A stretch of DNA of 64,000 bases from Candidatus Thiocaldithrix dubininis (lineage in GTDB: Bacteria > Pseudomonadota > Gammaproteobacteria > Thiotrichales > Thiotrichaceae): contig CP124755.1 of NCBI GenBank assembly GCA_029972135.1, positions 1,860,001 through 1,924,000 on the forward strand, given 5' to 3'. A program made the translations under genes and the position numbers. Below, one piece after another: positions 58,092-64,000 of this stretch. A model generated the notes under the pieces. The model worked only from the letters and a program-made list of their open reading frames with translations. It made no database searches and was not told the origin of the DNA. The stretch's first letter is position 1; each line of letters starts with the position of its first letter.

Positions 58092-58592
58092 TTATAATTG
58101 ATCGTCACCGTCAAAACGATTTTCTAAACTCGGTAGATTCTGCCAACCTAAGGCTATCGTATTAACGTCCCTATCACGATTATTCAGCAATTTTGATGCA
58201 GTAACGATTCCGGCTTCTATTTTTAAATGCAATTCCTGCTCATACACAGATGCAAAGCCCATATGCACATAATGCAATAACTTACCTTGAGGAATGCGTA
58301 TAACACCCGTAAACCAATCGGCTAAAATGGGATGGTCTGTTAGTAACTTAAATCGACCTTCTAATTTTACAAGATAAAATTTTTCACTTTTAATTTCCCA
58401 CGTACCAATATATTCCCGCCAGCATGCCGTAGAAAGCACCAGCCGATGAATCTGTTTCTGTGTTATTTCCGTAAGAGTATCATCATCTGATAATGTACTG
58501 ATTCTGGCATCGTCTTTCGGTAAAGACGGACAAAACGCCATAGACGATACCTTGCCGTTTATTATGATATTTTCATGTAACTGCGCTGTCAT
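58092..58592 (-). CDS. Unknown protein encoded inside the RNA array
   Basis: 166 residues, soluble. Pattern STACWREYIGTWEIKSEKFY then LEGRFKLL, ILADWFTGVIRIPQGKLL and HYVHMGFASVYEQELHLKIE suggests a conserved beta-rich domain; family not recognised. It lies between the linear tRNA-like pair and RNA unit 6 on the same strand. Confidence 0.7.
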   Translation of the reverse strand: MTAQLHENIIINGKVSSMAFCPSLPKDDARISTLSDDDTLTEITQKQIHRLVLSTACWREYIGTWEIKSEKFYLVKLEGRFKLLTDHPILADWFTGVIRIPQGKLLHYVHMGFASVYEQELHLKIEAGIVTASKLLNNRDRDVNTIALGWQNLPSLENRFDGDDQL

Positions 58593-58623
58593 TTATTAGG
58601 TATCCCCTATTTTTTATAAATAA

Positions 58624-58711
58624 GGCAGAGAATAGCAGAATCGAACTGCAATCCCGAACGGAATCACTTGGTTTAGCAAACCAGCCCATAGACCACTATG
58701 GATTATTCTCT
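58624..58711 (-). tRNA. Atypical tRNA-Ser-like gene (GCT)
   Basis: Acceptor AGAGAAT/ATTCTCT, a D region folding as CCATAG-TGGT-CTATGG, loop TTGCTAA (anticodon GCT), long variable arm ATTCC/GGGAT and a T arm GCAGTTCGATTCTGC of only 4 bp. CCA is not encoded (GCC then TTA). Either a divergent tRNA or a decoy. Confidence 0.6.
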
Positions 58712-58717
58712 AAAAAA

Positions 58718-58793
58718 GGTACGCAAGGTGGGACTCGAACCCACAAAACGCGGTTTCTAAGACCGCTAGCTATGCCAATTCGCCTACTTGCGC
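58718..58793 (-). tRNA. Atypical tRNA-Leu-like gene (TAG)
   Basis: Acceptor GCGCAAG/CTTGCGT, anticodon stem GCGGT/ACCGC with loop CTTAGAA (TAG), T arm GTGGGTTCGAGTCCCAC. The variable region is only GTTTT, unlike real tRNA-Leu, and the D stem is weak. Ends in ACC followed by six T, which overlaps a terminator-like run. Six bases separate it from the Ser-like gene. Confidence 0.6.
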
Positions 58794-59162
58794 ATTTAAA
58801 AAGCTATTCAAACTCGTTGGCTTTTTATGACCTGAGATGTGTTAAAGCTTAGTTGTTTATTTTTAAAAATACAAGGCTTTTTTAAAAATTTTAATATATT
58901 TTTCAATTACTTATAAAAACAAAAGCCACACACTACCCGCACTATTAGGATTTAATAGCGTTGTTCAATTTAAAGGCAACAGGCATAAAAAAAGCCCTCG
59001 AAACATGTGTTCAGAGGGCTTCTTGTTTGCCTAATGAGTATCGTTTATTCGTTACACAGGCTTACCCTCTTGTCTTCCAAGCAGTAGGTAAGTTTTACTG
59101 AGTAAGCCAAACAAACGTCGCATATTAATAATCGGAACTGATGAATTTAAATTGCCGAAAAA
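58794..59162. other. Non-coding stretch with terminator and A+T-rich promoter region
   Basis: Contains a hairpin AAAAAGC/GCTTTTT near 58797-58825, an A+T-rich block (58855-58920) that probably promotes the linear tRNA-like genes, and the terminator at 58985-59022. No gene or sigma-54 site seen. Confidence 0.5.
58985..59022 (-). terminator. Terminator closing the unit 1-5 transcript
   Basis: AGCCCTC/GAGGGCT stem with a 14-base loop; seven T follow on the minus strand. It lies after the two small genes that follow RNA unit 5. Confidence 0.85.
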
Positions 59163-59441
59163 TTAGTGAGTATTATCAGTATTGGCGGGGGCTAAATCGC
59201 GCTCCCGACAGCTTAAACGTACATAACGCCCCGACATAGGGTGTACTTTAATTCCAAGATCCGTTAATTCTTGATACAAATTGATATTTTCTTCCACATT
59301 ACAGCCATTTTCCTCTGCAAAAGCGTTCAAACTGGTTAATGAGCCGCGAATTTTTAGACTTAAACCCAAGCCAGCATTAACACAACAACCAATATCCGCA
59401 CTCATATATTCTTCTTCGATGACCTTTAAATCATGCCCCAT
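59163..59441 (-). CDS. Small hypothetical protein, 92 aa
   Basis: Starts at the ATG at 59441 (MGHDLKVIEEEYM); the frame opens to 59582 but would overlap the preceding gene. Four cysteines (DIGCCVNAG, NGCNVEE, LSCRER). No clear signal peptide. It may be the second half of one gene split by a frameshift from the 74-aa frame ahead, which alone has the signal peptide; the cysteines would suit a secreted product. Confidence 0.5.
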   Translation of the reverse strand: MGHDLKVIEEEYMSADIGCCVNAGLGLSLKIRGSLTSLNAFAEENGCNVEENINLYQELTDLGIKVHPMSGRYVRLSCRERDLAPANTDNTH

Positions 59442-59454
59442 GAAGGTTGCCGAT

Positions 59455-59679
59455 TTATTTAATAGTGTAATCCACACGCTTATTAGGCTTCTGATTAATA
59501 TAAGCTTGGGCTTTATAAGCCCGAATAGCTGAACCGTATAAGGTTTCGCGGTTAGTTGTTGTTGTATTCTGTTCAATCGCATTAATTAAACTTTGTTCTA
59601 AAGTATCATCTGCGACGCAAACACAACTAACTAAAGTTAATAATAAAATAATGCTTAAAGAAAATTTGCTATTTATCAT
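59455..59679 (-). CDS. Small exported protein, 74 aa
   Basis: Signal peptide MINSKFSLSIILLLTLVSCVCVA with a possible lipobox (LVSC). The mature part is short and polar (NRETLYGSAIRAYKAQAYIN). Follows RNA unit 5 by 70 bp; the 92-aa frame begins 13 bp after its stop. Confidence 0.5.
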   Translation of the reverse strand: MINSKFSLSIILLLTLVSCVCVADDTLEQSLINAIEQNTTTTNRETLYGSAIRAYKAQAYINQKPNKRVDYTIK

Positions 59680-59747
59680 GGACTGACACTCACATTAGAA
59701 CTGTGTCAACAGCATAACCAAAAATCTATTTTTATGAAAAGCAAGGA

Positions 59748-59875
59748 ATGAGGAAAGCAAAGCATCTTTATACTGGCGCCTTAACCCCTTGGCCACTGCT
59801 TATTGCTAAACAGGTCGGAATCGAACCGACGCTCTCCAGTTCCCATTATAGAAGGAAGATGCTTTATAGCCTCAT
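59748..59875 (-). ncRNA. RNA unit 5: permuted tRNA-like RNA with GCAA cap
   Basis: Lower stem ATGAGG/CCTCAT, CTAT internal loop, upper stem AAAGCATCTT/AAGATGCTTT (10 bp perfect), TCCTTCT, T arm GTCGGTTCGATTCCGAC, acceptor CTGTTTA-GCAA-TAAGCAG, D arm GGCCAAGGGGTTAAGGC (Gln/Cys-tRNA type, unlike units 1 and 3), and ACTGG/CCAGT in place of the anticodon stem. Confidence 0.87.
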
Positions 59876-59900
59876 AAAACAAAAAATAGTTTAGTAATAA

Positions 59901-59974
59901 AAACCTCAGGAAAGCGGCATAACGGGTTCAAATCAAAATTGAGGAGAAGGAGGTTATGCCATAGCCTAAAGTTT
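59901..59974 (-). ncRNA. RNA unit 4: hairpin-only unit
   Basis: Identical in its core to unit 2. Lower stem AAACTTTAGG/CCTGAGGTTT (two G-U), CTAT..GCTTT internal loop, upper stem GGCATAAC/GTTATGCC, then TCCTTCT in the loop. TTTATTACT follows. Confidence 0.8.
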
Positions 59975-60099
59975 GAGGAGATTAAAACAGCTAGGGCTGA
60001 TGCTCTACCGCTGAGCTACTGTTTATTGCTAAACAGGTCGGAATCGAACCGACGACCGTCAGATTATCATTGAGAAGGAAGCTGTCTTATGGCCTCAAA
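59972..60099 (-). ncRNA. RNA unit 3: permuted tRNA-like RNA with GCAA cap
   Basis: Lower stem TTTGAGG/CCTCAAA, GCCATA, upper stem AAGACAGCT/AGCTGTTTT, TCCTTCT, T arm GTCGGTTCGATTCCGAC, acceptor CTGTTTA-GCAA-TAAACAG (perfect), D arm GCTCAGCGGTAGAGC. Anticodon-stem remnant CTGACG/CATCAG has one mismatch. Near copy of unit 1. Confidence 0.87.
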
Positions 60100-60124
60100 A
60101 ATAAAAACAATACTTTAGTAACAA

Positions 60125-60198
60125 AAACCTCAGGAAAGCGGCATAACGGGTTCAAATCAAAATTGAGGAGAAGGAGGTTATGCCATAGCCTAAAGTTT
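60125..60198 (-). ncRNA. RNA unit 2: hairpin-only unit
   Basis: Same core as unit 4: GGCTATG-GCATAACC-TCCTTCT with stem GGCATAAC/GTTATGCC and lower stem AAACTTTAGG/CCTGAGGTTT. Ends in TTTTTGT. Confidence 0.8.
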
Positions 60199-60324
60199 GA
60201 GGAGATTAAGACAGCTAGGTGCTGATGCTCTACCGCTGAGCTACTGCTTATTGCTAAACAGGTCGGAATCGAACCGACGACCATCAGATTAAAATTAAGA
60301 AGGAAGCTGTCTTATGGCCTCGCT
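60199..60324 (-). ncRNA. RNA unit 1: permuted tRNA-like RNA with GCAA cap
   Basis: GAGG/CCTC lower stem, GCCATA, upper stem AAGACAGCT/AGCTGTCTT (9 bp perfect), TCCTTCT, T arm GTCGGTTCGATTCCGAC, acceptor CTGTTTA-GCAA-TAAGCAG (one G-U), D arm GCTCAGCGGTAGAGC, and CTGATG/CATCAG (6 bp) where the anticodon stem should be. The strand order T arm, acceptor, D arm is permuted. The 5' end coincides with the predicted sigma-54 start. Confidence 0.88.
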
Positions 60325-60333
60325 TATTATATA

Positions 60334-60349
60334 GCAGGTATTATGCCAA
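60334..60349 (-). promoter_or_regulatory. Sigma-54 promoter before RNA unit 1
   Basis: TTGGCATAATACCTGC on the minus strand: GG at 60347-60346, GC at 60335-60334, ten bases between. It shares GAGTTGGCA with the promoter of unit 7. The start falls near 60323, the unit's 5' end. The 123 bp back to the Lrp gene are A+T-rich. Confidence 0.8.
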
Positions 60350-60472
60350 CTCATGCTAAAAACCGTTAACACCTTGTTTTAATTTAATTAAAAAATTTCA
60401 AATACAGTAGCGCAAGCAACAAATGTAAATTTATTCGATCTATAAAAATTCATTTTTATCTATTGAGATAGG

Positions 60473-60940
60473 CTAAAGCGGCATAGCGGTTTTATGAATC
60501 ACATGACGCAATACAAAACTGGTGTGAACGCCACTGATCCCCGGAATACGGGTAATTCGATTTAGTAATAACTCCTGATAGGCATCCAAGTCTTTAACAA
60601 TCACTTTAAGTTGATAATCGGCTTTTTGCCCGGTAATCAATAAGCATTCCAACACTTGTGGAATCATTTGCACTTGCGCTTCAAACGCGGCAAAGCGTTC
60701 CGGCGTATGCTGATCCATTGCGATATGAATTAAGGCCATGAGTGTTAAACCAAGCTTTTTGGCATCGACCAACGCACGATACCCTGTAATCAAACCATTA
60801 TCTTCTAAGGCTTTAACCCGTCGTAAACAAGGCGAAGGCGATAGCCCAATCCGATCTGCCAATTCTTGATTACTAATGCGCCCGTCATCTTGCAAAATTT
60901 GCAGAATATGCCAATCGTAACGATCTAGGGTTTGGGTCAT
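60473..60940 (-). CDS. Lrp/AsnC family transcription regulator
   Basis: 155 residues: N-terminal HTH (RYDWHILQILQDDGRISNQE, LADRIGLSPSPCLRRVKALE) and C-terminal RAM domain (ALIHIAMDQHTPERFAAFE, ISGVHTSFVLRHV). Divergent from leuA; probably controls it or amino-acid metabolism. The array's first sigma-54 promoter lies downstream of it on the same strand. Confidence 0.92.
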   Translation of the reverse strand: MTQTLDRYDWHILQILQDDGRISNQELADRIGLSPSPCLRRVKALEDNGLITGYRALVDAKKLGLTLMALIHIAMDQHTPERFAAFEAQVQMIPQVLECLLITGQKADYQLKVIVKDLDAYQELLLNRITRIPGISGVHTSFVLRHVIHKTAMPL

Positions 60941-61000
60941 AAATCCTCTCCTTTAGTTTTACGCAATTAATCACTTATTTTAATTAATTTAACGCTATTT

Positions 61001-61018
61001 ACTACTAAAAATAGTAGT
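61001..61018. promoter_or_regulatory. Palindrome ACTACT-AAAAAT-AGTAGT (candidate Lrp operator)
   Basis: Perfect 6-bp arms in the 167-bp divergent space of the Lrp gene and leuA, within A+T-rich DNA, as expected for an Lrp-type site. Regulation itself is inferred. Confidence 0.45.
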
Positions 61019-61107
61019 TTTTAAGCCGCTATACGCAATCCTCTGTCAGTGCAACTGCGTAAACTAAGCAACATTGATCACAGAATGACAGCAAGGATTG
61101 AAACCAC

Positions 61108-62796
61108 ATGTTGACGCAACCGAATACGAAATACCAAGCGTTTGCCCCTGTAAAAATCGCTAATCGCCAATGGCCGAATCAAACGTTAACTCAAGCCCCC
61201 ATTTGGATGAGTACCGATTTGCGCGATGGCAATCAAGCTTTATTTGAACCGATGGATAAGGCGAAAAAATTGGCATTATTTCATCGCTTGTGCGGCATTG
61301 GCTTTAAACAAATTGAAGTGGCGTTTCCGTCGGCATCACAAACCGATTTTGAGTTTGTACGGGAATTGATCGAAGGTGGGCATATTCCCGCTGATGTCAG
61401 TATTGAGGTTTTAACCCAAGCCCGTGAGCATTTAATTCAACGTACCATTGAATCATTAATCGGTGCAAAACAAGCGATTGTGCATGTGTATAACGCCACT
61501 TCTGAAACGTTTCGTGATGTTGTGTTTGGTATGGATAAAACGGCTGTTATAGATATGGCGGTAAAATCGGTTCAGTTAATCAAAGCATTAACCGCACAAC
61601 ACCCAGAAACGCAATGGACGTTAGAATATAGCCCAGAAACCTTTACCGCTACGGAATTAGATTTTGCGTTAGAAGTGTGTAATGCGGTGAGCGAAGCATG
61701 GGGCGCGACCCCAGACAATAAAGTTATTTTGAATTTGCCCGCAACCGTGGAAGTCGCAACCCCCAATGTTTACGCTGATCAAATTGAATGGATGCACACA
61801 CATTTAGCGCGGCGCGATAGCGTAATTATTAGCGTACACCCACATAATGACCGTGGTACAGCGGTGGCGGCGGCGGAATTAGCCATGATGGCAGGTGCAG
61901 AACGAGTAGAGGGTTGTTTGTTTGGCAATGGCGAACGTACCGGCAATGTGGATTTAGTTACCTTAGCCTTGAATTTGTATACCCAAGGCATTAGCCCGAA
62001 TTTGGACTTTTCGGATATTAATGGCATTGCCCGCACGGTCGAAGCCTGCACACAATTACCAATTCATCCGCGCCACCCTTATGTCGGTGATTTAGTGTTT
62101 ACTGCGTTCTCTGGTTCGCATCAAGACGCAATTAAAAAAGGCTTCCATGCGCAACAACCAGACCATTGGAATGTGCCGTATTTGCCGATTGACCCACGCG
62201 ATGTTGGGCGTAGTTACGATTCGGTGATTCGGGTAAATAGCCAATCCGGCAAAGGCGGCATTGCCTATTTAATGGAGCAAGAGCACGGCATTATTATGCC
62301 ACGCCGTTTACAGATTGAATTTGCGGGTATTGTGCAACACTACACCGATCAACACGGCGGTGAAATTCACGCGGCTACTATTTGGCAATTGTTCCAGCAA
62401 AACTATGTGCAAAACCAAAACGCTTTGCGTTATGTGACCCATCATTTATTCGAGAGCGGCAATTTCCAAGGCATTCGCATAGCGATTGAACAGCAAGGGC
62501 AAAGCCAATGGATAACGGGCGCGGGCAATGGCCCAATTGATGCAGCGGTGCAAGCCTTGCAAAGTATCGGTATTGCAGTGCAAGTCCGCTCGTATGAAGA
62601 ACGCTCGATGAGTGTCAGCCAAGCGGGAGGCAATGCCAAAGCCTGCGCCTTTATTGAGTTAAGCAATCCACAAACACGCGGCGAAGTGTACGGTGTGGGT
62701 ATCGACGAAAACATTATAACCGCCTCAATTAAAGCCTTAATGAGCGCGGTAAATCGCAGCGATATTGCCACGCAAGCAATAGAAAAAGCCGCGTAA
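61108..62796 (+). CDS. leuA: 2-isopropylmalate synthase, long type
   Basis: 562 residues, LeuA type 2. Catalytic barrel: [17 protein letters not shown] (R and D of the site), [20 protein letters not shown] (metal histidines) and [12 protein letters not shown]. The C-terminal leucine-sensing domain reads [20 protein letters not shown]. It makes isopropylmalate from acetyl-CoA and ketoisovalerate. AAGGA precedes the ATG by several bases. Confidence 0.97.
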   Translation: MLTQPNTKYQAFAPVKIANRQWPNQTLTQAPIWMSTDLRDGNQALFEPMDKAKKLALFHRLCGIGFKQIEVAFPSASQTDFEFVRELIEGGHIPADVSIEVLTQAREHLIQRTIESLIGAKQAIVHVYNATSETFRDVVFGMDKTAVIDMAVKSVQLIKALTAQHPETQWTLEYSPETFTATELDFALEVCNAVSEAWGATPDNKVILNLPATVEVATPNVYADQIEWMHTHLARRDSVIISVHPHNDRGTAVAAAELAMMAGAERVEGCLFGNGERTGNVDLVTLALNLYTQGISPNLDFSDINGIARTVEACTQLPIHPRHPYVGDLVFTAFSGSHQDAIKKGFHAQQPDHWNVPYLPIDPRDVGRSYDSVIRVNSQSGKGGIAYLMEQEHGIIMPRRLQIEFAGIVQHYTDQHGGEIHAATIWQLFQQNYVQNQNALRYVTHHLFESGNFQGIRIAIEQQGQSQWITGAGNGPIDAAVQALQSIGIAVQVRSYEERSMSVSQAGGNAKACAFIELSNPQTRGEVYGVGIDENIITASIKALMSAVNRSDIATQAIEKAA

Positions 62797-62812
62797 TCCA
62801 GCAGTTTTCCTT

Positions 62813-62849
62813 AAAATCCGAGGCTATTCAATATTGATAGTCTCGGTTT
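62813..62849 (+). terminator. Hairpin behind leuA
   Basis: CCGAGGCTAT with ATAGTCTCGG (one G-U), loop TCAATATTG, short T-run. Likely the leuA terminator; the remaining space to 62978 shows nothing else. Confidence 0.55.
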
Positions 62850-62978
62850 CATTACCCAATAACCATTCATCGCCTATAAGCCATTGCTTGCTAAATAGCT
62901 GTTATATTAAGGCTTTTACCTGTGCGTTAAACTCATTTAAACCGTTATAAGCGCATAGGTTTGCTGAAAGTGAAAACT

Positions 62979-64000
62979 ATGCGCTTTAATAATAAACATT
63001 ATAGGCAAGGGCATTATTCGCGTTTTTATAGCTGGATAAGTTGGCGAATAGCTTTACTCCTATTAATTTATCTATCACCCGGCTATGCCAATAGCTATCC
63101 ATTATCCAGTTTACGGGGGCAAATCGTCATTAATGAAGTGTTGTTTAAGCAATCCGGCGCGAATACGGCAACCGAAAATGATGAATTTATCGAGTTGTAT
63201 AATGCAGGCTCGGTAGCAGTCGATTTAACCCGTCTACGTCTTATCGACGGCAATTTGTTTACCAATGAAATTGATGGTACATCCGGCAATATTACCGGCA
63301 ATAGTAATGCTTTCAATTTTATTTGCAGCGGCAAACAAGTCTGTACAGGCTCAAGCTTATTACCGCCTAACACTTATGCGGTTATTTGGGTAGGGCAAGC
63401 CAGCGCCACCACCCACGCGCCCCAAGCTAGTTTCCAAGCATGGTTAGGTAACGCGCCCAAATTAAATGATACGGGCGACGATATGTGGCTGTATGAACAA
63501 AGCAGTAGCGAATTAAGCTTGGTGGATTATATGTCGGTGGGTTCTGGTACAGCCGTGAACACCAATGTACCCAGCGATATTTGGAATTTTAGTTACAATG
63601 CCAGCTTACTAAACTTTGCTAAAGGGCAATCTGTCAGCCTAACACCGAATGGGCAACTCAGCAGCAGCGCTTGTTGGGAAACCAGCACGTCTGGCAATGC
63701 CAGCAGCACTTGTCCGCATTATTTACCCAGCTTGGCACAAGATAACACGCGTTTAATGAGCCAAGGTGCAAGCAATACACGGCTGTATACGCTGAGTGGG
63801 CGCGTATTTCAGGATAAAAATGTAAATGGTTTGGATGATAGTGAAACCGGCTTACGCAAAGTGACTGTAGTCTTGCAAAAGCTGAGTGATCAAACTTGCC
63901 AAATTACACGGACTGATACTTCAGGGGCTTATCAGTTTAGCCAATTAAATCAAGGCGATTATAGCGTTTATGAAGCTGCGCAAACCGATATAGACGCTAA
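62979..64000 (+). CDS. Secreted lamin-tail/SdrD-like protein (3' end outside window)
   Basis: Open from the ATG at 62979 to the window end (at least 340 residues). A long N-region and hydrophobic stretch (IALLLLIYLSPGYA) form a signal peptide. A lamin-tail domain follows (IVINEVLFKQSG, ENDEFIELYNAG, VDLTRLRLIDG, TYAVIWVGQA). From about residue 270 begins an SdrD B-type repeat (GRVFQDKNVNGLDDSETGL, SGAYQFSQLNQGDYSVYE), which usually binds calcium. A surface or exported protein. Confidence 0.85.
   Translation, partial: MRFNNKHYRQGHYSRFYSWISWRIALLLLIYLSPGYANSYPLSSLRGQIVINEVLFKQSGANTATENDEFIELYNAGSVAVDLTRLRLIDGNLFTNEIDGTSGNITGNSNAFNFICSGKQVCTGSSLLPPNTYAVIWVGQASATTHAPQASFQAWLGNAPKLNDTGDDMWLYEQSSSELSLVDYMSVGSGTAVNTNVPSDIWNFSYNASLLNFAKGQSVSLTPNGQLSSSACWETSTSGNASSTCPHYLPSLAQDNTRLMSQGASNTRLYTLSGRVFQDKNVNGLDDSETGLRKVTVVLQKLSDQTCQITRTDTSGAYQFSQLNQGDYSVYEAAQTDIDA

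Noticed and set aside
59442-59582. Longer start of the 92-aa protein
   Set aside because: Would overlap the exported 74-aa frame in another reading frame without a ribosome site.
60125-60198. Plus-strand T-arm-like GGGTTCAAATC in units 2 and 4
   Set aside because: Not accompanied by other tRNA parts; all consistent structure is on the minus strand.
57883-60324. Ordinary tRNA genes in the array
   Set aside because: T-arm and D-arm motifs are present, but in permuted order with a closed acceptor stem and no anticodon loop or CCA.
57127-60324. CRISPR array
   Set aside because: Repeats are unequal in length and spacing, fold into stems and share pairing rather than identical sequence; no cas genes.

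Overview
The window looks like a chromosomal segment of a gammaproteobacterium of moderate G+C. Gene families (MetH, GltX, WaaA, AmpD, PbpC with an alpha-2-macroglobulin, PgpA, YdgA-like, long-type LeuA) and a phosphoribulokinase-like gene would suit a Thiothrix-like sulfur bacterium. That placement is an inference from gene content, not from a marker-gene comparison.

Layout. 0-8 kb: a secreted TPR protein (cut by the window edge), an acetate transporter, small conserved proteins, tRNA-Thr, a NYN-domain protein, the overlapping pta-ackA pair and ssb. 8-15 kb: a type I restriction-modification locus in the order hsdM-fic-hsdS-DUF559-hsdR, with REP-like GC-rich palindromes between hsdS and the DUF559 gene. 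15-25 kb: a secreted CBM9-type protein, a phosphoribulokinase homologue that has lost key catalytic residues, a complete IS200/IS605-type element (tnpA + tnpB), and a very A+T-rich two-gene McrBC-like cassette (coiled-coil AAA+ ATPase plus DUF2357/PD-(D/E)XK nuclease). 25-31 kb: metH followed by small mobile-type genes (nuclease-like gene, AbrB/VapC toxin-antitoxin, Uma2). 31-57 kb: mostly housekeeping genes: a membrane pseudokinase, pbpC/alpha-2-macroglobulin, three tandem tRNA-Glu genes and tRNA-Ala beside gltX, pgpA, an AEC transporter, proA, a YdgA-like protein, ferredoxin and cytochrome c, waaA, ampD, and tRNA-Leu.

The most unusual part is 54.9-60.4 kb, all on the minus strand. Eight small RNA units share one pattern, GGCYATR-N8-TCCTTCT, where the N8 pairs with a segment near the unit's 3' end. 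Five of them enclose a circularly permuted tRNA-like domain: T arm first, then an acceptor stem capped by a tetraloop (GCAA, ATCA or TTCG), then D arm, with the anticodon arm replaced by the shared stem. The other three are plain hairpins on the same stem. Two sigma-54 promoters (GG-N10-GC) lie just where the first unit of each cluster should begin. Unit 8 ends about 30 nt before the start of a 712-aa protein with a TerD-like C-terminal region. Between the units lie two odd linear tRNA-like genes (Leu-UAG without a long variable arm; Ser-GCU with an odd D arm), a cupin and three small unknown proteins. The design recalls YrlA-type bacterial Y RNAs and the sigma-54-controlled RNA-repair operons, but no Ro60/TROVE, RtcB or RtcR gene is present in the window. 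I read it as a candidate undescribed tRNA-mimic RNA/protein system.

60.4-64 kb: a divergent Lrp-type regulator and leuA, then a secreted lamin-tail/SdrD-like protein that runs off the window end.
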